From assembly GCF_010389155.1 (NCBI RefSeq), contig NC_057768.1:44929633-44993632 (forward strand): a DNA stretch of 64,000 bases, written 5' to 3'. Source of the DNA: Erigeron canadensis (Eukaryota > Streptophyta > Magnoliopsida > Asterales > Asteraceae). The notes beneath the pieces were generated by a model, which did not search any database, was not told the origin of the DNA, and saw only the letters and a program-made list of their open reading frames with translations. Positions 47,866 to 61,559 of the stretch are shown one piece after another; position 1 is the first letter of the stretch; every line of letters begins with the position of its first letter. Made by a program: the position numbers and the translations under genes.

Positions 47866-50800
47866 ATGGCAATCGCAGCAACCGATTCGCAGCCGACTCA
47901 AAAGGTAAGAACAACGGCAACATTATATTATCCATTTCATCATAATCAAATCAATTTGTTCTGTTTGTTTGTTTTGTTATCTATACAATCTTATTAGTGT
48001 TTTTTTTATTTCATGTTATTATATCTGTTACATCCTTTATAAATCATCTTTGTTATTACTACGGGTCTATTTTATATAAAATTTGGGAAAGACATATTAT
48101 TTAACTTGATAATTAATCAGTGTAACTTATATTATAATAGTCTTACAGTTTATGAGAGATCCTGAAAGTTATAATGTATTTGTATCTGCAGACAGAGGCA
48201 GGGGAAAAGAAGAGGTGGACCCTCAATGACTTTGACATCGGGAAGCCGCTTGGAAGGGGAAAGTTCGGTCACGTTTATATCGCTAGGGAAAAGAGGGTTA
48301 GTCACCTTACTTACTACTTAATCATCATTTTCATATGTGGTTTATCATTATAATTTATTGTTATGTTTAGGCTGCTCTTGATTGATTGTTGTTTTGACTA
48401 GTTTACTTAACAAATGTATGCAACCATTGGTCAAGTCGTTTTGTAGCTATAGTAAATCGCGGTCGTTTTTATTGACAATTGTTCAGGAATATTTGCATTT
48501 GTGGACGGGAGGATAGATAGTGTATAACTTTTTCTACATAAAAGTAAGGTGGTATATTTAATGGTAATTATGGGCGCTATAGATTTGCCCATGCTGGCCA
48601 GGTTTGGATTTTAGAATACAGACATTTTGTATGTGTTATGGTTGTCAGTAGAGGAGAATAGGTGGATCATTTTCATTGATATTTACCATTTAGTTATTTT
48701 TTAAGCACAAGTTTTTTATAGTACCATACCCAGATTTATGATTAGTGTAGTTTGGCTACTAAAGGGCCAGTCGTATTCAAATTGACTCATCAACTAAGAG
48801 GGTGTAGCCGTTTGGGTGAAGTCCCATCGGAAACAAATGTGTGACTAATTGTCTGGTGTAAGGGTATCTGCCTTTCAGAAGACGACTATAATGCATCCAC
48901 GAGTCCTAACCATATTGTATCAACAGTATATATCTAATCTATGTTATGAAGTTTATCTAACTTAATTTTATAAATGTGGTCAATTATCTTATTGTTGATA
49001 TCTTATCTCAATAGTTAATTGCTTAATTGGTTATTCATTGTGCATAAATCATAATACATGATATATCTCCTTTGTATACCTCTGCTAGAACCCATCTGAC
49101 ATCTGATGATTAATATATGTGGTTTTCTTTAACAGAGTAACCATATTGTTGCACTAAAGGTGCTTTTCAAGAGTCAACTTAAACAGTCACAGGTGGAGCA
49201 CCAGCTCCGCCGTGAAGTTGAAATACAAAGCCATCTTCGACACCCTAATATCCTACGACTCTATGGTTACTTCTATGATCAGGTATAGATTTTTTCTACC
49301 TTACTCATTTGCTAACTAATAGGGATATTCAAATTTTCTAAAACTTGAACACCATATTATCTTCAGAAACGAGTTTACCTGATTTTGGAATATGCTGTCA
49401 AAGGAGAACTCTACAAGGAGCTGCAAAGGTGCAAATACTTTAGTGAGCGACGTGCTGCTACCGTAAGTCCATACAACTTTATCAGTTACAATCAATTTTA
49501 TTCTAGCTGCATCAATGTTATCGTTATCTAAAAGACTTCCCTTCCATGTCATACATACAGTCTACTTTTCTCGCAAGACAGTAATTTTTTTATTTCTATT
49601 TTTTAATTATTTTTTAATTTTTTCTCGCAAGACAGTCATTTTTGGCCATTCATTTATCAAGCTCTAATGTCATGAGTATCTGTTGAGCATTATAACATCT
49701 GTCTGTGACAAACCCAACCAGCATAAGAACATTGAAACAAGATTCTCTATGGTCTCTTTATAACTGTTGATTGTGTTTTGTCATCATTGTCAACGCTGAG
49801 CCAATTTTCTACATCTTTCTTGGGACAGTATATTGCTTCATTAGCACGGGCTCTCATATATTGTCATGGGAAGCATGTTATTCATAGAGATATTAAACCA
49901 GAGAACCTCTTAATTGGTGCACAGGTAGACCTTCATAATACAATCACATATGGATTGAATTCGCTGTTTTACAATTTATTTGGCCGAAGCTGTAAAGCGT
50001 AATGTGTGTACTTCTTATATATTTCAGGGTGAATTAAAGATTGCTGATTTTGGCTGGTCTGTACATACATTTAACCGCAGGCAGACCATGTGTGGTACTT
50101 TAGATTATCTCCCACCTGAGATGGGTAAAGCATATTTGATTAAATACTTCACAAATTGAATCTTTCTTTTTTGGACTTATTCTGATTAACTAGTAAATTA
50201 CAGTGGAGAGTGCTGAACATGATGCAAGTGTAGACATATGGAGTCTTGGTATTCTATGCTTCGAATTCCTATATGGATTTCCTCCCTTTGAAGCTAAAGA
50301 ACACTCTGACACATATAGAAGGTAATGCAGTTTACAAAGCAATATGGAACCGCCAACTCTAAATGCTGTTATAGTTCCATTCAAATAAATAAATAAAAAC
50401 GCTGATATAGTTGTCGGGTTTAGTGATATACATTTGTGCAGGTTCTTGAGTATCTTATAGTGATTGTTGATGAAAATTTGTAGGATTTTGCTTGTAGATT
50501 TGAAGTTTCCTGCAAAACCGGTAGTCTCCTCGGCTGCTAAGGATTTAATCAGTCAGGTTTGTTACATAACACTCTCGCTAGCGTTTATTAAGTAGTCGGT
50601 TTTAATCTGTATACTTGTAGATGTTTGGAAATTTTTAAAACGTTTAACTGTTTAAGTAGCTAAAATAGAAACATAAAATTTAGCTAATAATTGTGAAGTC
50701 TATCAGGTTGAATAGGTCAAAAGTGTCTCAAAATGTATTTTGAATACATAAAACCTCCTAAATTGCTTTATACAAAAGAAGCCCATGATTGTAAATATGT

Positions 50801-51053
50801 AGTCTCTTTCTGCAGTCATCATTAACAAGTCAAATTATTATACAAAGTTTGAACAAAATACTTGCCCAATTCATCCACCCGCCCATTCTACCACGTTTGG
50901 TGTTCTATATTTAAAGTGTTAAGCTTATTTACTATTTCTTAAAAACTGCAGATGCTTGTTAGAGAAACTTCAAAGCGAATGCCGTTACACAAGCTCCTTG
51001 AGCATCCGTGGATAGTTCAGAATGCCGATCCATCAGGAGTCTACAAGGGTTGA
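47866..51053 (+). CDS. AUR1: Aurora kinase, AUR1/AUR2 type
   Basis: Nine exons (47866-47904, 48192-48296, 49136-49282, 49367-49462, 49829-49924, 50028-50124, 50204-50321, 50484-50556, 50952-51053) give 290 aa, close to Arabidopsis AUR1/2. It is a mitotic Ser/Thr kinase that phosphorylates histone H3 and spindle proteins. Visible parts: a short N-terminus, [21 protein letters not shown] (Gly loop 34-39), VALK (Lys56), HRDIKPEN (Asp150), DFG (168-170), activation loop with RRQTMCGT (Thr181), PPEM, and the end [16 protein letters not shown]. The short N-terminus and the sequence place it in the alpha plant Auroras, not AUR3. All catalytic residues are present. AUR1 versus AUR2 cannot be decided. 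Confidence 0.94.
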
Positions 51054-51547
51054 TCCATCCACAAACAATTAAGCGATTAACATCATTTTGAAAGGCAGAA
51101 TGGGGTGCAAATGATAGATATATTTGCTTAACAAGGATTGTTTATTTGGATCTCTTTTAACTATAAAAAAACACTACCTAAAGTTCTAATGTATCGTGTC
51201 TTTTAAAATGGAGGTTAACTGACCGTAATCTTAAGATTAAGAATAAATAAAAGCAAATTGTAATTGGTCTCTATATGTTATATTACTATTGTTATTATTA
51301 TTATTTTGAATGACAAATGTAGGCTCATCGGTATATATATCCAATTTGAATCAATAGGAAAACCCATTCTGGAGAGCTGGTTTCTCCACTCCAATTCTTT
51401 TGGGTACATAATAATTATTACAAAAAATATGACTACCTATAAATGATGGTTATAAAAGTGTTGGATAATACATCCATTACCAGTAATTAATTTTTTCTTT
51501 TTGCGTACAACGCTACAACAGCAATTACACTAAATTATTTCTCAGAA

Positions 51548-51763
51548 ATTTCTGATTACCTAAGTGGTTGGACACCCGTTTGTCCGTGAGGTCTCAGATT
51601 CGATACTCTCGGGCCTAAGATTTACAAACTTTAGGTTTTCTGGGCCTTCGTGGAGCATATACCGGGTGGGGCGGGTCGGGGGAGGGAAACGGGTCTTAGG
51701 TCCACGGTAACCAGTTCGGATACCCGTGGCCCGGCCCTTGCTGTTCTAAAAAATATATATATA
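51548..51763 (+). mobile_element. SINE with target-site duplication
   Basis: A tRNA-like head has an A-box-like TTACCTAAGTGGTTGG and a B-box-like CAGATTCGATACTC. A body with GGGTGGGGCGGGTCGGGGGA follows, then an AT-rich tail. The 11-base ATTTCTCAGAA flanks it (51537-51547 and 51764-51774). Confidence 0.82.
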
Positions 51764-52117
51764 ATTTCTCAGAATTTTTATAAAATAAGTTTGCCAAACA
51801 GTATTGTGTTTTATACTTTTATTCACTCCAATTTAATGCACAAAGTGTGATGGAGGAGTAACTTTGCTAGGGTACTACTACTATTTGACACCAGGGGCCT
51901 TAAAGAGCTCAGAGACAGAAGTTGAACTGCATATTCATTTAAAGATTGCCTTTGCAATGCGCGTTTATGTTTAAGGTTGTACACAAAATTTACAAGCAAC
52001 ATACTGTTGCATACTACTAGTATATAATTGTATGATGTATACAATTGTTATGTACATAGAGTCACATATATCATCTCCTGCTTAGTCTTATAGCCTTATA
52101 ACTATATGATGTGGAGT

Positions 52118-52258
52118 GAGATTCTCTCAAATTAAGCCCTTAACTTGAGTCAAGTTAAGATTTAAAATCAAGGGTTAAGATTTAAAGATGATTATTGAAT
52201 CTTGGCCATGATCTCTTTAACTTGACCCATCGAGATGTTTTCAACTTGAGGGAATCTC
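52118..52258. mobile_element. Foldback MITE candidate
   Basis: GAGATTCTCTCAAATTAAG on the left faces CAACTTGAGGGAATCTC on the right as an inverted pair. Inner TTAACTTGA words also face each other. No clear duplication. Confidence 0.45.
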
Positions 52259-53768
52259 TATTCGTATGATGTATACAATTCACAGGTTGGATTTAAAACT
52301 TTAAAATCATACTTACACACATCATTGTTTCAGGAGATATTATTATGTAGTAACTTTATAAATGCATTCTCATTCAACTCAATTTAAAACTTTTTTAGGA
52401 TAATAGTGACCTTAAAAGCCAAATAGTATGATAATAAGAACAACAATAAAATTCCTATGCTTATAAATACCATTAGTGAAAATGGTTAATATTAACAATT
52501 GCTATATTTTATAAATAATAGCTATAGCTAATAACAATTACTATGTTTTTTCTTTCTTTCTTTTTTTTTGTTTTGCCAAGGCTCTGAGTTTCCCAAAACC
52601 AAAATCCTAATTGCAAAACTCCCATACCAATGCCCAATAGGAGGAATTGGCTTGGTTAACCATTTGAAGTTACAATATATAAAATTTTTGTTTTCTTATG
52701 AGAAAGAAAAAAGTAAAATACAAAGTACTCGTATAATGTATAAACAAGCAGTCATCAATAGTATTAAATGATGCGATATGTGGAAAGTAAAATTGTAGGG
52801 GGGTGACCTATAGTCTAGCTATACTTTGAAAAGGACAATGTATAGAGTGCAAGTGTATTATGAGTATAGACCCGGCTAGCTGTATACCAACACCAAATAC
52901 TCATACGTCATCAACCAGCAAGGTCCAACCGGTAAGTGCATCGGGTATGGGATTTTCGTGGTCAGTGCCAAAATCTCCTTACCGGCGCCGCACCATGGTG
53001 ACACGTTCGGAATATACATCTTTTTCAATCTTCAGCGTTGAAATTTCCTATTCTTATTTATTTTTAATTTTGTTTGAAACGTTAATTAATGAGAATATAT
53101 ATAAATATCGTGTTTTAAATTCTAATCACGATGGAATTGTAAGTGCCTTTGTTAATTGTTATATACTCATAATAACATGCTTGTTATCAACACCGCTAAT
53201 TATGAAATCATTAACTATTTTGATAATGAGTTTAAAAAAACTGACTTTTTCTTATATTTATTTTACTCTTCAAAATCTCAAGATCGAACCTTACAAAGAT
53301 AGTGTTTTTTCTTTTAAGAGGATTTAAATTGTGTCTAAGAGGTTTTTCATAAATCTCATAATTTGTACCGTAAAAAAGTTTTTAAATATGAAAAAAAAAA
53401 AAAGAGTACAAGTAGTGTAGAAAAGGGTAGGGGACAAGTGAATAAAATCCACAACAATAAACATAGGCGTAGCTATAGGTGCAGACTGCCTGCAGGGAGG
53501 GAGAGAGAGAGAGGGAGAGATAGAGAGAGAGCAAGGCGGCGTGTTGTCTGGTTTGGTTGTTGGATAATTCAGTTTCCCATTTATATCATCATCAATGATC
53601 CATATATATCTCTCTCTCTATCTCTTACAGTCTTACCTCATTCTCTTCTTTACTTACATTTTACCACTTCCTTCAATTCCTTTTATAATAACCATTCTAA
53701 TCAATTTCTACTCTCTGAAATTATACATATATTACAAGTAATTAACTAACAAGCAAACATTATTAGTA

Positions 53769-56285
53769 ATGAAGTTCATGAAACTAGGTTCCAAACCTGA
53801 TACATTCCGTTCTGATCCTCATTCCAATTCCATCGGGTACTAATACTATATATACACTACTCTTTTACAGTACATATAATTCACCATATTCATATATAAT
53901 CTTTTACACCTACCTACTTACACATTTGTTATCAAACAAAATAATAACAATAAAAATTGTTGTTTACATTTTAGTCAAAGCAATTATTAATTGTGAAATA
54001 TACTTTATTTTCAGGTGCGTTTCATCTGATTTGGCGACTGATTTCACAGTCATCGTTGATGACGTCACATTTTATCTTCACAAGGTACGTACATAAAACC
54101 ATTTTCCATAGATATAATACAGTTGATTGATGTTGTTGTGAAGCTAGCTTATTCAAAATTGTTCTTCTTTATGTTGATGTTATACATATATATATATATA
54201 TATAACTTTTAGAAGTAATTGCATTTTTGGTCCCTGGGTTTTCAATAAATTCGCAAGAATGGTCCAAACTTAGCATCCGTCGTCCAAATTGTCGATTCCA
54301 ACAAACTTCCACCCGACCCATCATGTGCCCCTCACGTGAGGGGCAATTAGTTCTAACTTTCAGATAATATTACTAAGTTGTGTTGTTGTTTAGCTCATGC
54401 ACACATATGGGAGTAGATATCGGTAACATAAAATATATTACGAGTACTTGTAAAGTTTTAATGAATTTACTACAGTTGCCGAATTGCGTATGACATAGTT
54501 ATACTATATGCTGTAAGCCTTGTACATTGTGGTACAATTATCATATTGTGTGATACCTTTATCATCTCTGTGTGTACGTATATGGATGTCACGTCAGCAA
54601 AAATCAAAAGTTTTAATCAATGCTTAACTATCACTTACCTTGATGTATTAATGTTTTAGTTTCCGCTTTTATCGAAAAGCAAGCGTTTGCAAAAGCTGGC
54701 ATTAACAGCAAGCCAAGACGAGGAGGCTTCAGACACTGTTCACCTCATGGATTTTCCAGGAGGAGCAAAATCGTTCAAGATATGCGCCAAGTTCTGTTAT
54801 GGAATAACTGTTTCTGTTAGTCCGTACAATGTGGTCGCAGTCCGTTGCGCCGCTGAATATCTTGAAATGACAGAAGATATCGAAAGAGGAAACTTGATAT
54901 TTAAAATGGATGTGTTTTTTGAGTCCAGCATTTTACGTAGCTGGAAGGACTCTATTATCGTCTTACAGTCGACCTCTAGTTTGCGCCAATGGGCTCAAGA
55001 TTTGGAGATTACCCCGAGGTGTATCGATTCTATTGCCACCAAAACAGGTGCTGATTTGGGTAGTGTTAACTGGTCTTATACGTATAATCGTAAACTTGAT
55101 GTGATAAGTAAGGTGGAGAAAATGTCTTCTGTTCCCAAGGATTGGTGGGCTGAAGATCTGTGTGAGCTTGATATCGATGTTTACAAACGCGTAATGTGTG
55201 CTGTTATAGCCAAGAAACGAGTGGAAGGTGATGTGATAGGGGAAGCTCTTAGGACGTATTGCTTGAAGTGGTTGCCGGATTGTAATGATCATCGGTTTGA
55301 ATCTGATGAGGATCAAGTTGAACGGTATAGATTGCTGATTGAATCTATTATTTGTTTGTTGACAGCAGATAAAGGGGTTGATTGTTCCTGTAGTTTTTTG
55401 TTGAAACTACTTAAAGTTTCGACAATAGTGGGAGTTGATCGATTGCTACGTGATGGTTTGATTAGAGATGTTAGTTTGAAGCTTGATGAAGCATGTGTTC
55501 GTGATTTGTTGATCCCGGCTGATGTCCTTCAAAATACGGTTTATGATGTTGAGCTTGTGCAGTATCTTGTGGATCGGTTTTTTGATCCCAAGAGTGGTGA
55601 TGATAATGAAAACATGGATGGTTTGGTTTTGGTTAATCCAAGACGATGTGCGATTGTAGGTCATTTGATCGATGGGTATTTAGTTGAAGTTGCTTGTGAT
55701 CAAAACCTATCAGTATCTACTTTTGTGAGGTTATCACGATCCATTCCTCATACTGGGAGAATGGTACACGATGGGATTTATGGCGCGGTGGATGTTTACT
55801 TGAAGGAACACCCGACGTTGAGCAAAGACGAAAAGAAGAAGTTATGTGAGTTGATTGATGTCAAAAAGTTGTCTACAAATGCATGGTCACACGCAGCACA
55901 AAACGACAGGCTTCCTTTGCGAATGGTGGTGCAAATCCTGTTTCATGAGCAGGTACGTGCCAATGCTGCTGCTAAACTGCTTGCTGCACGTAACAACCAG
56001 GCTAAAGAGGAGGAACAAGACTGGGAAATCAATTTGCCTTTACGTTCTAAATCACTTAGAACACCTTCACGGTTAAAGCTGAAAGACGGGGATGTTGAGA
56101 AGCATGCGGGGAATGGAGGCAGTATGAGATTGATGCCGTCTCGTTCAAGGCGGATTCTGGACAGGTTTTGGGTGGTGGGAATGGGACAGCGACATAATGA
56201 GAGCAAGAGCACAGAGACGTCTGGTAGCTCACAATCTAAGTCCTCGAGTTCTTCATCAAGAAAACACAGGTATTCTATATCTTAA
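53769..56285 (+). CDS. NPH3/RPT2-like (NPY-type) BTB protein
   Basis: Exons 53769-53836, 54015-54084 and 54660-56285 give 587 aa. The protein begins MKFMKLGSKPDTF, the hallmark start of NPY-type NRL proteins. A BTB domain follows (~25-125: LATDFTVIVDDVTFYLHK, FPLLSKS, DFPGGAKSFKICAKFCYG), then the NPH3 domain (~205-460: DWWAEDLCELDIDVYKRVM, YGAVDVYLKEHP, CELIDVKKLS, HAAQNDRLPLRMVVQILF). The family serves as CUL3 adaptor or scaffold, with AGC kinases such as phototropins or PID, in phototropism and auxin-driven organ formation. The C-terminus is serine-rich and ends RKHRYSIS, like the 14-3-3 binding tail of NPH3 itself. Membership is firm; the exact orthologue is not. The leader is GA/CT-rich. 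Confidence 0.92.
54205..54365. repeat. Mutator-like fragment in intron 2 of the NPH3-like gene
   Basis: AAGTAATTGCATTTTTGGTC and AAGAATGGTCCAAACTTAGC resemble the ends of plant Mutator-like MITEs, but no matching inverted end or duplication is visible. A TA repeat (54187-54204) precedes it. Confidence 0.35.
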
Positions 56286-56289
56286 AAAG

Positions 56290-57920
56290 GATTGTAGAAA
56301 TTCTTGACATTTTGTGGAATTTGGCCAATATTCTCATGATGAAAAGGAGCATGTTTAATAGTAGTACCTTGTATTTGGTAGGAACAATAATATGTTTGAA
56401 AAACTTATATATCTACTAATTTACATTTAGAAGTGATGATGGGATAATAACATGTGCTCTTTGAATTGAATCTTACTCGTATATATTTACCCTTTGATTT
56501 CATATAATGATAGTGTAGTAGTGTAGTTTATTTTCATATTATGATTCACTATCTATTGTCAATGTTAAAAGGCATATTTTTACAATTGATTAACTATGTA
56601 AATTACATATGTATAAAAGCATATATTTTCATTACATTAACATGACTTTTGTTTGTGATATGTAAACAACAGTAGTTTCCTCGTCGATTTCCATATATTA
56701 CATACAAATAATGAGGTGATAAATTTTGACATAAACACAAGAACAAACGAAGAAATTTTACTGATTTGAATTTTTGAGGTATTACTCATTTCAGCAAAGA
56801 TTATATTAGAAACCAACTTTATAGGTAAAGTTGGGAGGATCTTTAACTTTTGAATTGAAATCAAGAGGTTTGAATCTTGACTTTTGATTTTAATCTAAAG
56901 GTTAGGATACTCTCAACTTTACTTATAAACTTTAATTATAAAGTTGTAATAACTTTAGACCCCCCCCCCCCCCCCCCTAATGGGCGTTCTATGTCAAAAA
57001 CGCCTCCTAGCCTTGCTCCGGAGAGCCGTAGGGGTAAATACATGGATCTTTATATACGTTTTATTTGTTTATTAAAATGATAAGCCCAAAGTCTTTTTTA
57101 ATGTTGACTATCTTTATTTTACGTTCTACACATAAGTCGTGTTGGTTGGATTTTATTAGAATGAATTTAAGATTTCTTACTTCATCGGGATTTTGTTGAC
57201 ACGCGTTTAGCATTGTTTAAAGATGCTTAGGTACGATATAGAAGTCTAAAACACACCTAAGATGCCCATATGGTATCGTTCAACAAGAACCTTCCTACTC
57301 AGCCAGTTCAACAAACATACATGGTTATTAAATGGCATGTCACAAATACCGCATTAGATGAGTAACTATTATGCTTTTGACATACTTTACCATAAAAACA
57401 AAACAAAAAAACAAAAACACTGAGGAAGAAAGTGTACTATGATTTGTCAAGGTTTAGAACACCATATAATGCTTGATCTAAGTCCTCCGGTTCTCTGCTA
57501 GTAGTAACAGCGAGAACTAGCATCACCAAAGCCCAAAATCAAAAGCAATCTTTTGGACGATATGAAGACCTAAAACCCCATATCATCTTTCCGTAACTTA
57601 TAAGCCAAAGAACCTTTGGTATAAAACCCCATATAATCAATCTACTAGATACCCTGATAAATATATATATATTACCCACTTCTCAAACATTATAACAAAG
57701 CCACTTTTTTTATGATATAACCCTAGCCAGCTCATGGCTAGAAAAGATACATGTATTTATTACATAAAACCTGAATATAGATACTGGTTTTAAGCAATCA
57801 TAATATCAAACCTCAAATGTGAAAACGTCCGTAAATAGCACAATTACACGCAAAACAGAAACAAGGACATATACCCCGCAACTCAATTATTTTGCAAAGA
57901 AAAACTCGACTTGATTTAAT
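56290..57920. other. Intergenic stretch between convergent NPH3-like and RING E3 genes
   Basis: It contains both 3' ends. A foldback MITE candidate lies at about 56820-56932: GTAAAGTTGGGAGGATC faces GGATACTCTCAACTTTAC. An 18-base C run lies at 56960-56977. No gene is supported. Confidence 0.55.
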
Positions 57921-57927
57921 AAATATG

Positions 57928-60900
57928 TCAAGCACGAGCATAGCGTACAGAAATACGCCTCTGAATGGGTCCTCTACAAGAAGGGCAGTCCTTCATTCCT
58001 TGCTTTTCATGAAGCTCATTGCACGTTTTACACACGACTTGATGGGCACATGGAAGAAAAACAACCGACATTTCTTCTGACAAACACATAACACACTCTC
58101 TTTCCCTCTTCACACCTCCATGGAACTCGTTGACGATTTTGGAGATAACAGGTGTCTGAGATTTGTGTTGGGGATATGAGGTTTTGATGTCAGTTAATTT
58201 ACTTGCATAACTTCCATCAACGCCTCCCCTTAAAGCGGCTATTTTCAAAGAATCGGTTTTTAGACTCAGCAAGGAGATTTCCTTCTCAAGCTTTTCGATA
58301 TCTTGTTTGTATTTTTGCAGACTTTTATCTGCTTTTAATCTTGTTAAATCCTGCTTTAATTTAGCTGAAGATTCAGCTTCAAGCCGTTCTCGCCTATATG
58401 TATTGGCCTGGTTAACCAATTCTTCTTTATCTTTCTCTTCCTGTTTCCATCGGGTCTGAAATTATAGGCTTCCCGGTCAGATAACATGCAAATCCATGAC
58501 TAAAAGCCTAAAACTGGACAGATATAATGTAAATCATAAAGTTAAGAAAAGTAAAAGTATTATGGTTTCAGTATGCAATTGAAAAGAATACAAAGGATTG
58601 AAGGTGCAGTGATATCTGTTACCTATTTTGCCCATTCTGAAATGTAAAAAGTTGGAGCAAGATACATAACTGATTTCAAAGCAAAACAAGTAGTCTGCTT
58701 GCTCCAAATTCTTTCCCAACAATCTTACAAATGAAGGTACTCTATAAACATGGTCTACGTGATATATATCTAAAAGGGATATGTCAACAATCGTTTCCTA
58801 AGCAATATATATACTGATTTAAGTTTCATGATAGGATACAAATGATACATAACACTAGACAGACACAGAGTGTACTCTATTTGGATGATGGGAGGTACAA
58901 TATTCGAATAAAGATACATACACACTATACAAGAAGAGTTTCAACCATGGGCTTATGGAGTAACACGGATTTAACAGATTTCTACAGTATATCTGACTAA
59001 AGACGAAAACATAGATGCATTGAGGATAGACTTAACCAACTTAAAATTTTGAGGCCTTAACATCCACAAAATGGTGCCTTGTCAGATCTATTAAAGTAAA
59101 TTCTTCAGTCCGAACCATCAGATTGACCATAATATGTAGGTATTCTGTATAAAGTATAAACTATAGCTATAATGCTATAGACACAGCATTGGACATCAAA
59201 TTATGGGGAAAAAAAAATAATACGCATTTAAATCTGTAGCAGGTACTCTAAGCCTAACCATTCTTTTCTTTCTTTATGTAACTTCTTGGAGTGATAAGAA
59301 AGAATTTAAACAGATGTTCAAATTCTGAGCAGAATATTCTGATCTACGGGGATGATTATCATATGCAGGCACTAAGTTTAAAAATATGTTCCGAGGGTAA
59401 AAGTAACTGTTATCATCACATGACATTTAGATAATGCAACAAACCTCAAGTTGATCTCGCTGTGCTTTAGCTAGTTCCAGGTCTTGTTGCAGCTGTGTAA
59501 ACTTGCGTTTCTCAGCTATAAGCTCCTCCTGAAACAAGCTTTTTAACTTCTCCCATGACTGAAATTGCATCAGTGTTTTTTTCTCTCTTTTTGACACCTC
59601 TTCACAGCTGGCAGCTGACTCAGCAGCCCTTAAACTTGCAGCTTCCATCTCATGCCTCAAATTAACATTCTCCGCCTTCAGCCTACGAACAGCAGAATTA
59701 GCTCGGTCTACCTGCCCGCTGGCTTTACACAAAGCATTCTCCATTTCAGAGAGCTTCTTCATGGTATTATCCTCTAATGTTTGTTTTTCCTTTTTGAGCC
59801 TTTCGACTTCTTCTTTCTCAAGTCTAAGTGTCTTCAGCTCAGCCTTGTCTTTACCCAATCTTCGAGCCGCTTGCATAACCTTCTGATTAGCCCATTCGGT
59901 CCATTCCTGCAACTGGTTCTGCAGCTCTTGCACCCTCGGAACCAGCTTCATAATTGTTTCATCCTTTTTAGCAAGTGACATCCACTGCTTAAAAGACTTG
60001 TCATATGGTATGGCTGAAAAGCTAGGATTAGAAGCATCAGAAGTTGAAGTAACGTTGAGTTTTGGGGGGTGTGAAAGAGATAATTCAGTTTCAGCTACAG
60101 ATAATGCAGAAGGGTTAGCTGAAATATTGGTTTTTGGTATCGTAGAAACACTACTATCATTGGTTCCTGTATTAAATACTGAAGAAGAGGCGAGTCCAAT
60201 TTGTGTGGAACCATTATTGGTTATATTTTCTTGAGACAAACTAAACCCCATTCCTTTGTTCATTTTCAAAGAGATATTTTTAAGATTGATACCTGTAGAT
60301 TCTGAGACAGACTTTAGTTTCTTATCCAAAAGTAAACCACCAAAGTTAGTGAGTTTATTTGTTCTAGAAACCCCTTTAGAACCATATGTACGATAGCTTT
60401 TCTCCAAATGAACTGACTTTTGTCTCAGTATAGATTCTCTCTTATTAATGCCAGTAATCTTTCTACCACTTACATTCTTTTCTCCATGGTTTTGAGACAA
60501 GGGACTGAATGATTTACTTACCGGTTGATGCATAGTATCATGGTTCTCTTTCTCCGATACAAATTTATTTAAAACAAAAGGAGCCTTTGGTTTAGATTGA
60601 GGAGCCTCTGCCTTGTTTGGTGTTATAGGCACCGTTACAGGTGCTTCCAAAGGACTATGGGTGCAAAGGGAAGAATGATTTGGTTTACAGGGATTTTGAG
60701 GACTTGATGTATTATTTGCTTCCTTCTTTGGCTGCACTTCTGACGATTCGGAAATACAACCATTTGAGGCTGCATCACCGACTAAACTACTCAATGCCTC
60801 ACTATCCATTGTGCAAGCATGAGAGACATTCATATCTGATACCAACAAGCACCACATTGCATCCCCTGTGCTGAAAAAAGGCCTGACTTCACGAACCACA

Positions 60901-61547
60901 CACACCAGTTCAGCCAATATATACTTCTCCATCTGTTGTAGATCTTCAAAATGATGTTCTTTTAACGAATCAACCTCTTGGCCATTTCTAAGGAAAACCA
61001 AAGTGTTGTTAACAATATTCGACACTGCATCTTTACAACCATAACAAAGACCTGACCTCAAAACAGCCTTGGTAGCAACTTCTTTAGTGTAACCAAAAGA
61101 TACTATTTTCTTGATGGCACTCTTAAAAATTGTATCCAAGTTTGCCAAAACAAGTTCTTCTAGCTGAGACTCTGTAAGATCACTCCAATCTGCATCATGA
61201 AACTCATCACTCGCTTCTATTTCCGCTCGATTATGATTCGACGCTACTCCAACCGAACAAGAAAGCCCAAGATCAAGTTCAACAGGATCCGTATTCCCAC
61301 AGCCAAAACTGCACATGTCACACCCGTTCAGGTGTTCACGCTTAGTCACAAAACTTTCAGCAGAGAACTCATAACCCAGGCACTCATTCGTAATCGTTTG
61401 GTTTAAATCCGTCACAGGTGGTGGGTCAGCCCTGAATTTTCTCTTATTCCTACTCCCTTTTTCTTGGACCACCATAACAGATGACAAATGACTCGAACTG
61501 CCAGTAACACTACCACTACTACATGGTTTCGCAACAACCGAAGCCAT
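57928..61547 (-). CDS. RING-type E3 ubiquitin ligase, RF298/RF4-like
   Basis: Two - strand coding exons, 61547-59445 (701 codons) and 58455-57928, give 876 aa, similar to Arabidopsis RF298 and RF4. The N-terminus (MASVVAKPCSSG) is followed by a conserved helical region (~130-230: DWSDLTESQLEELVLANLD, GYTKEVATKAVLRSGLCYGC). A long Ser/Asn-rich linker comes next, then an extended coiled coil (~530-800), and last a C3HC4 RING finger (CVMCLSEEMSVVFLPCAHQV, CPSC) at the extreme C-terminus. All eight zinc ligands are visible. It should transfer ubiquitin from E2 enzymes; substrates are unknown. The start MASVV is preferred over an in-frame upstream ATG at 61580 because a splice acceptor (TTGTGCAG) lies just before it, implying a leader intron. 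Confidence 0.92.
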
Positions 61548-61559
61548 TTTCTCCAATCT

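Larger units (their letters stand above)
51060..53760. other. Gene-free stretch between the Aurora kinase and NPH3-like genes
   Basis: It contains a SINE (51548-51763) and a foldback MITE candidate (52118-52258). The 155-codon ORF at 52860-53327 and 128-codon ORF at 53363-53749 show no family features. The GA-rich block at 53497-53533 and the CT-rich sequence at 53609-53650 lie just before the NPH3-like start and probably belong to its leader or promoter. Confidence 0.55.

Noticed and set aside
52860..53327. 155-codon + strand ORF as a gene
   Set aside because: Low-complexity hydrophobic second half and no family motif.
53363..53749. 128-codon + strand ORF as a gene
   Set aside because: Covers the GA- and CT-rich leader region of the NPH3-like gene; composition driven by simple repeats.
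56960..56977. C run as a functional element
   Set aside because: Homopolymer of 18 bases, prone to sequencing error; the similar 23-base run at 12842 sits in unrelated sequence.
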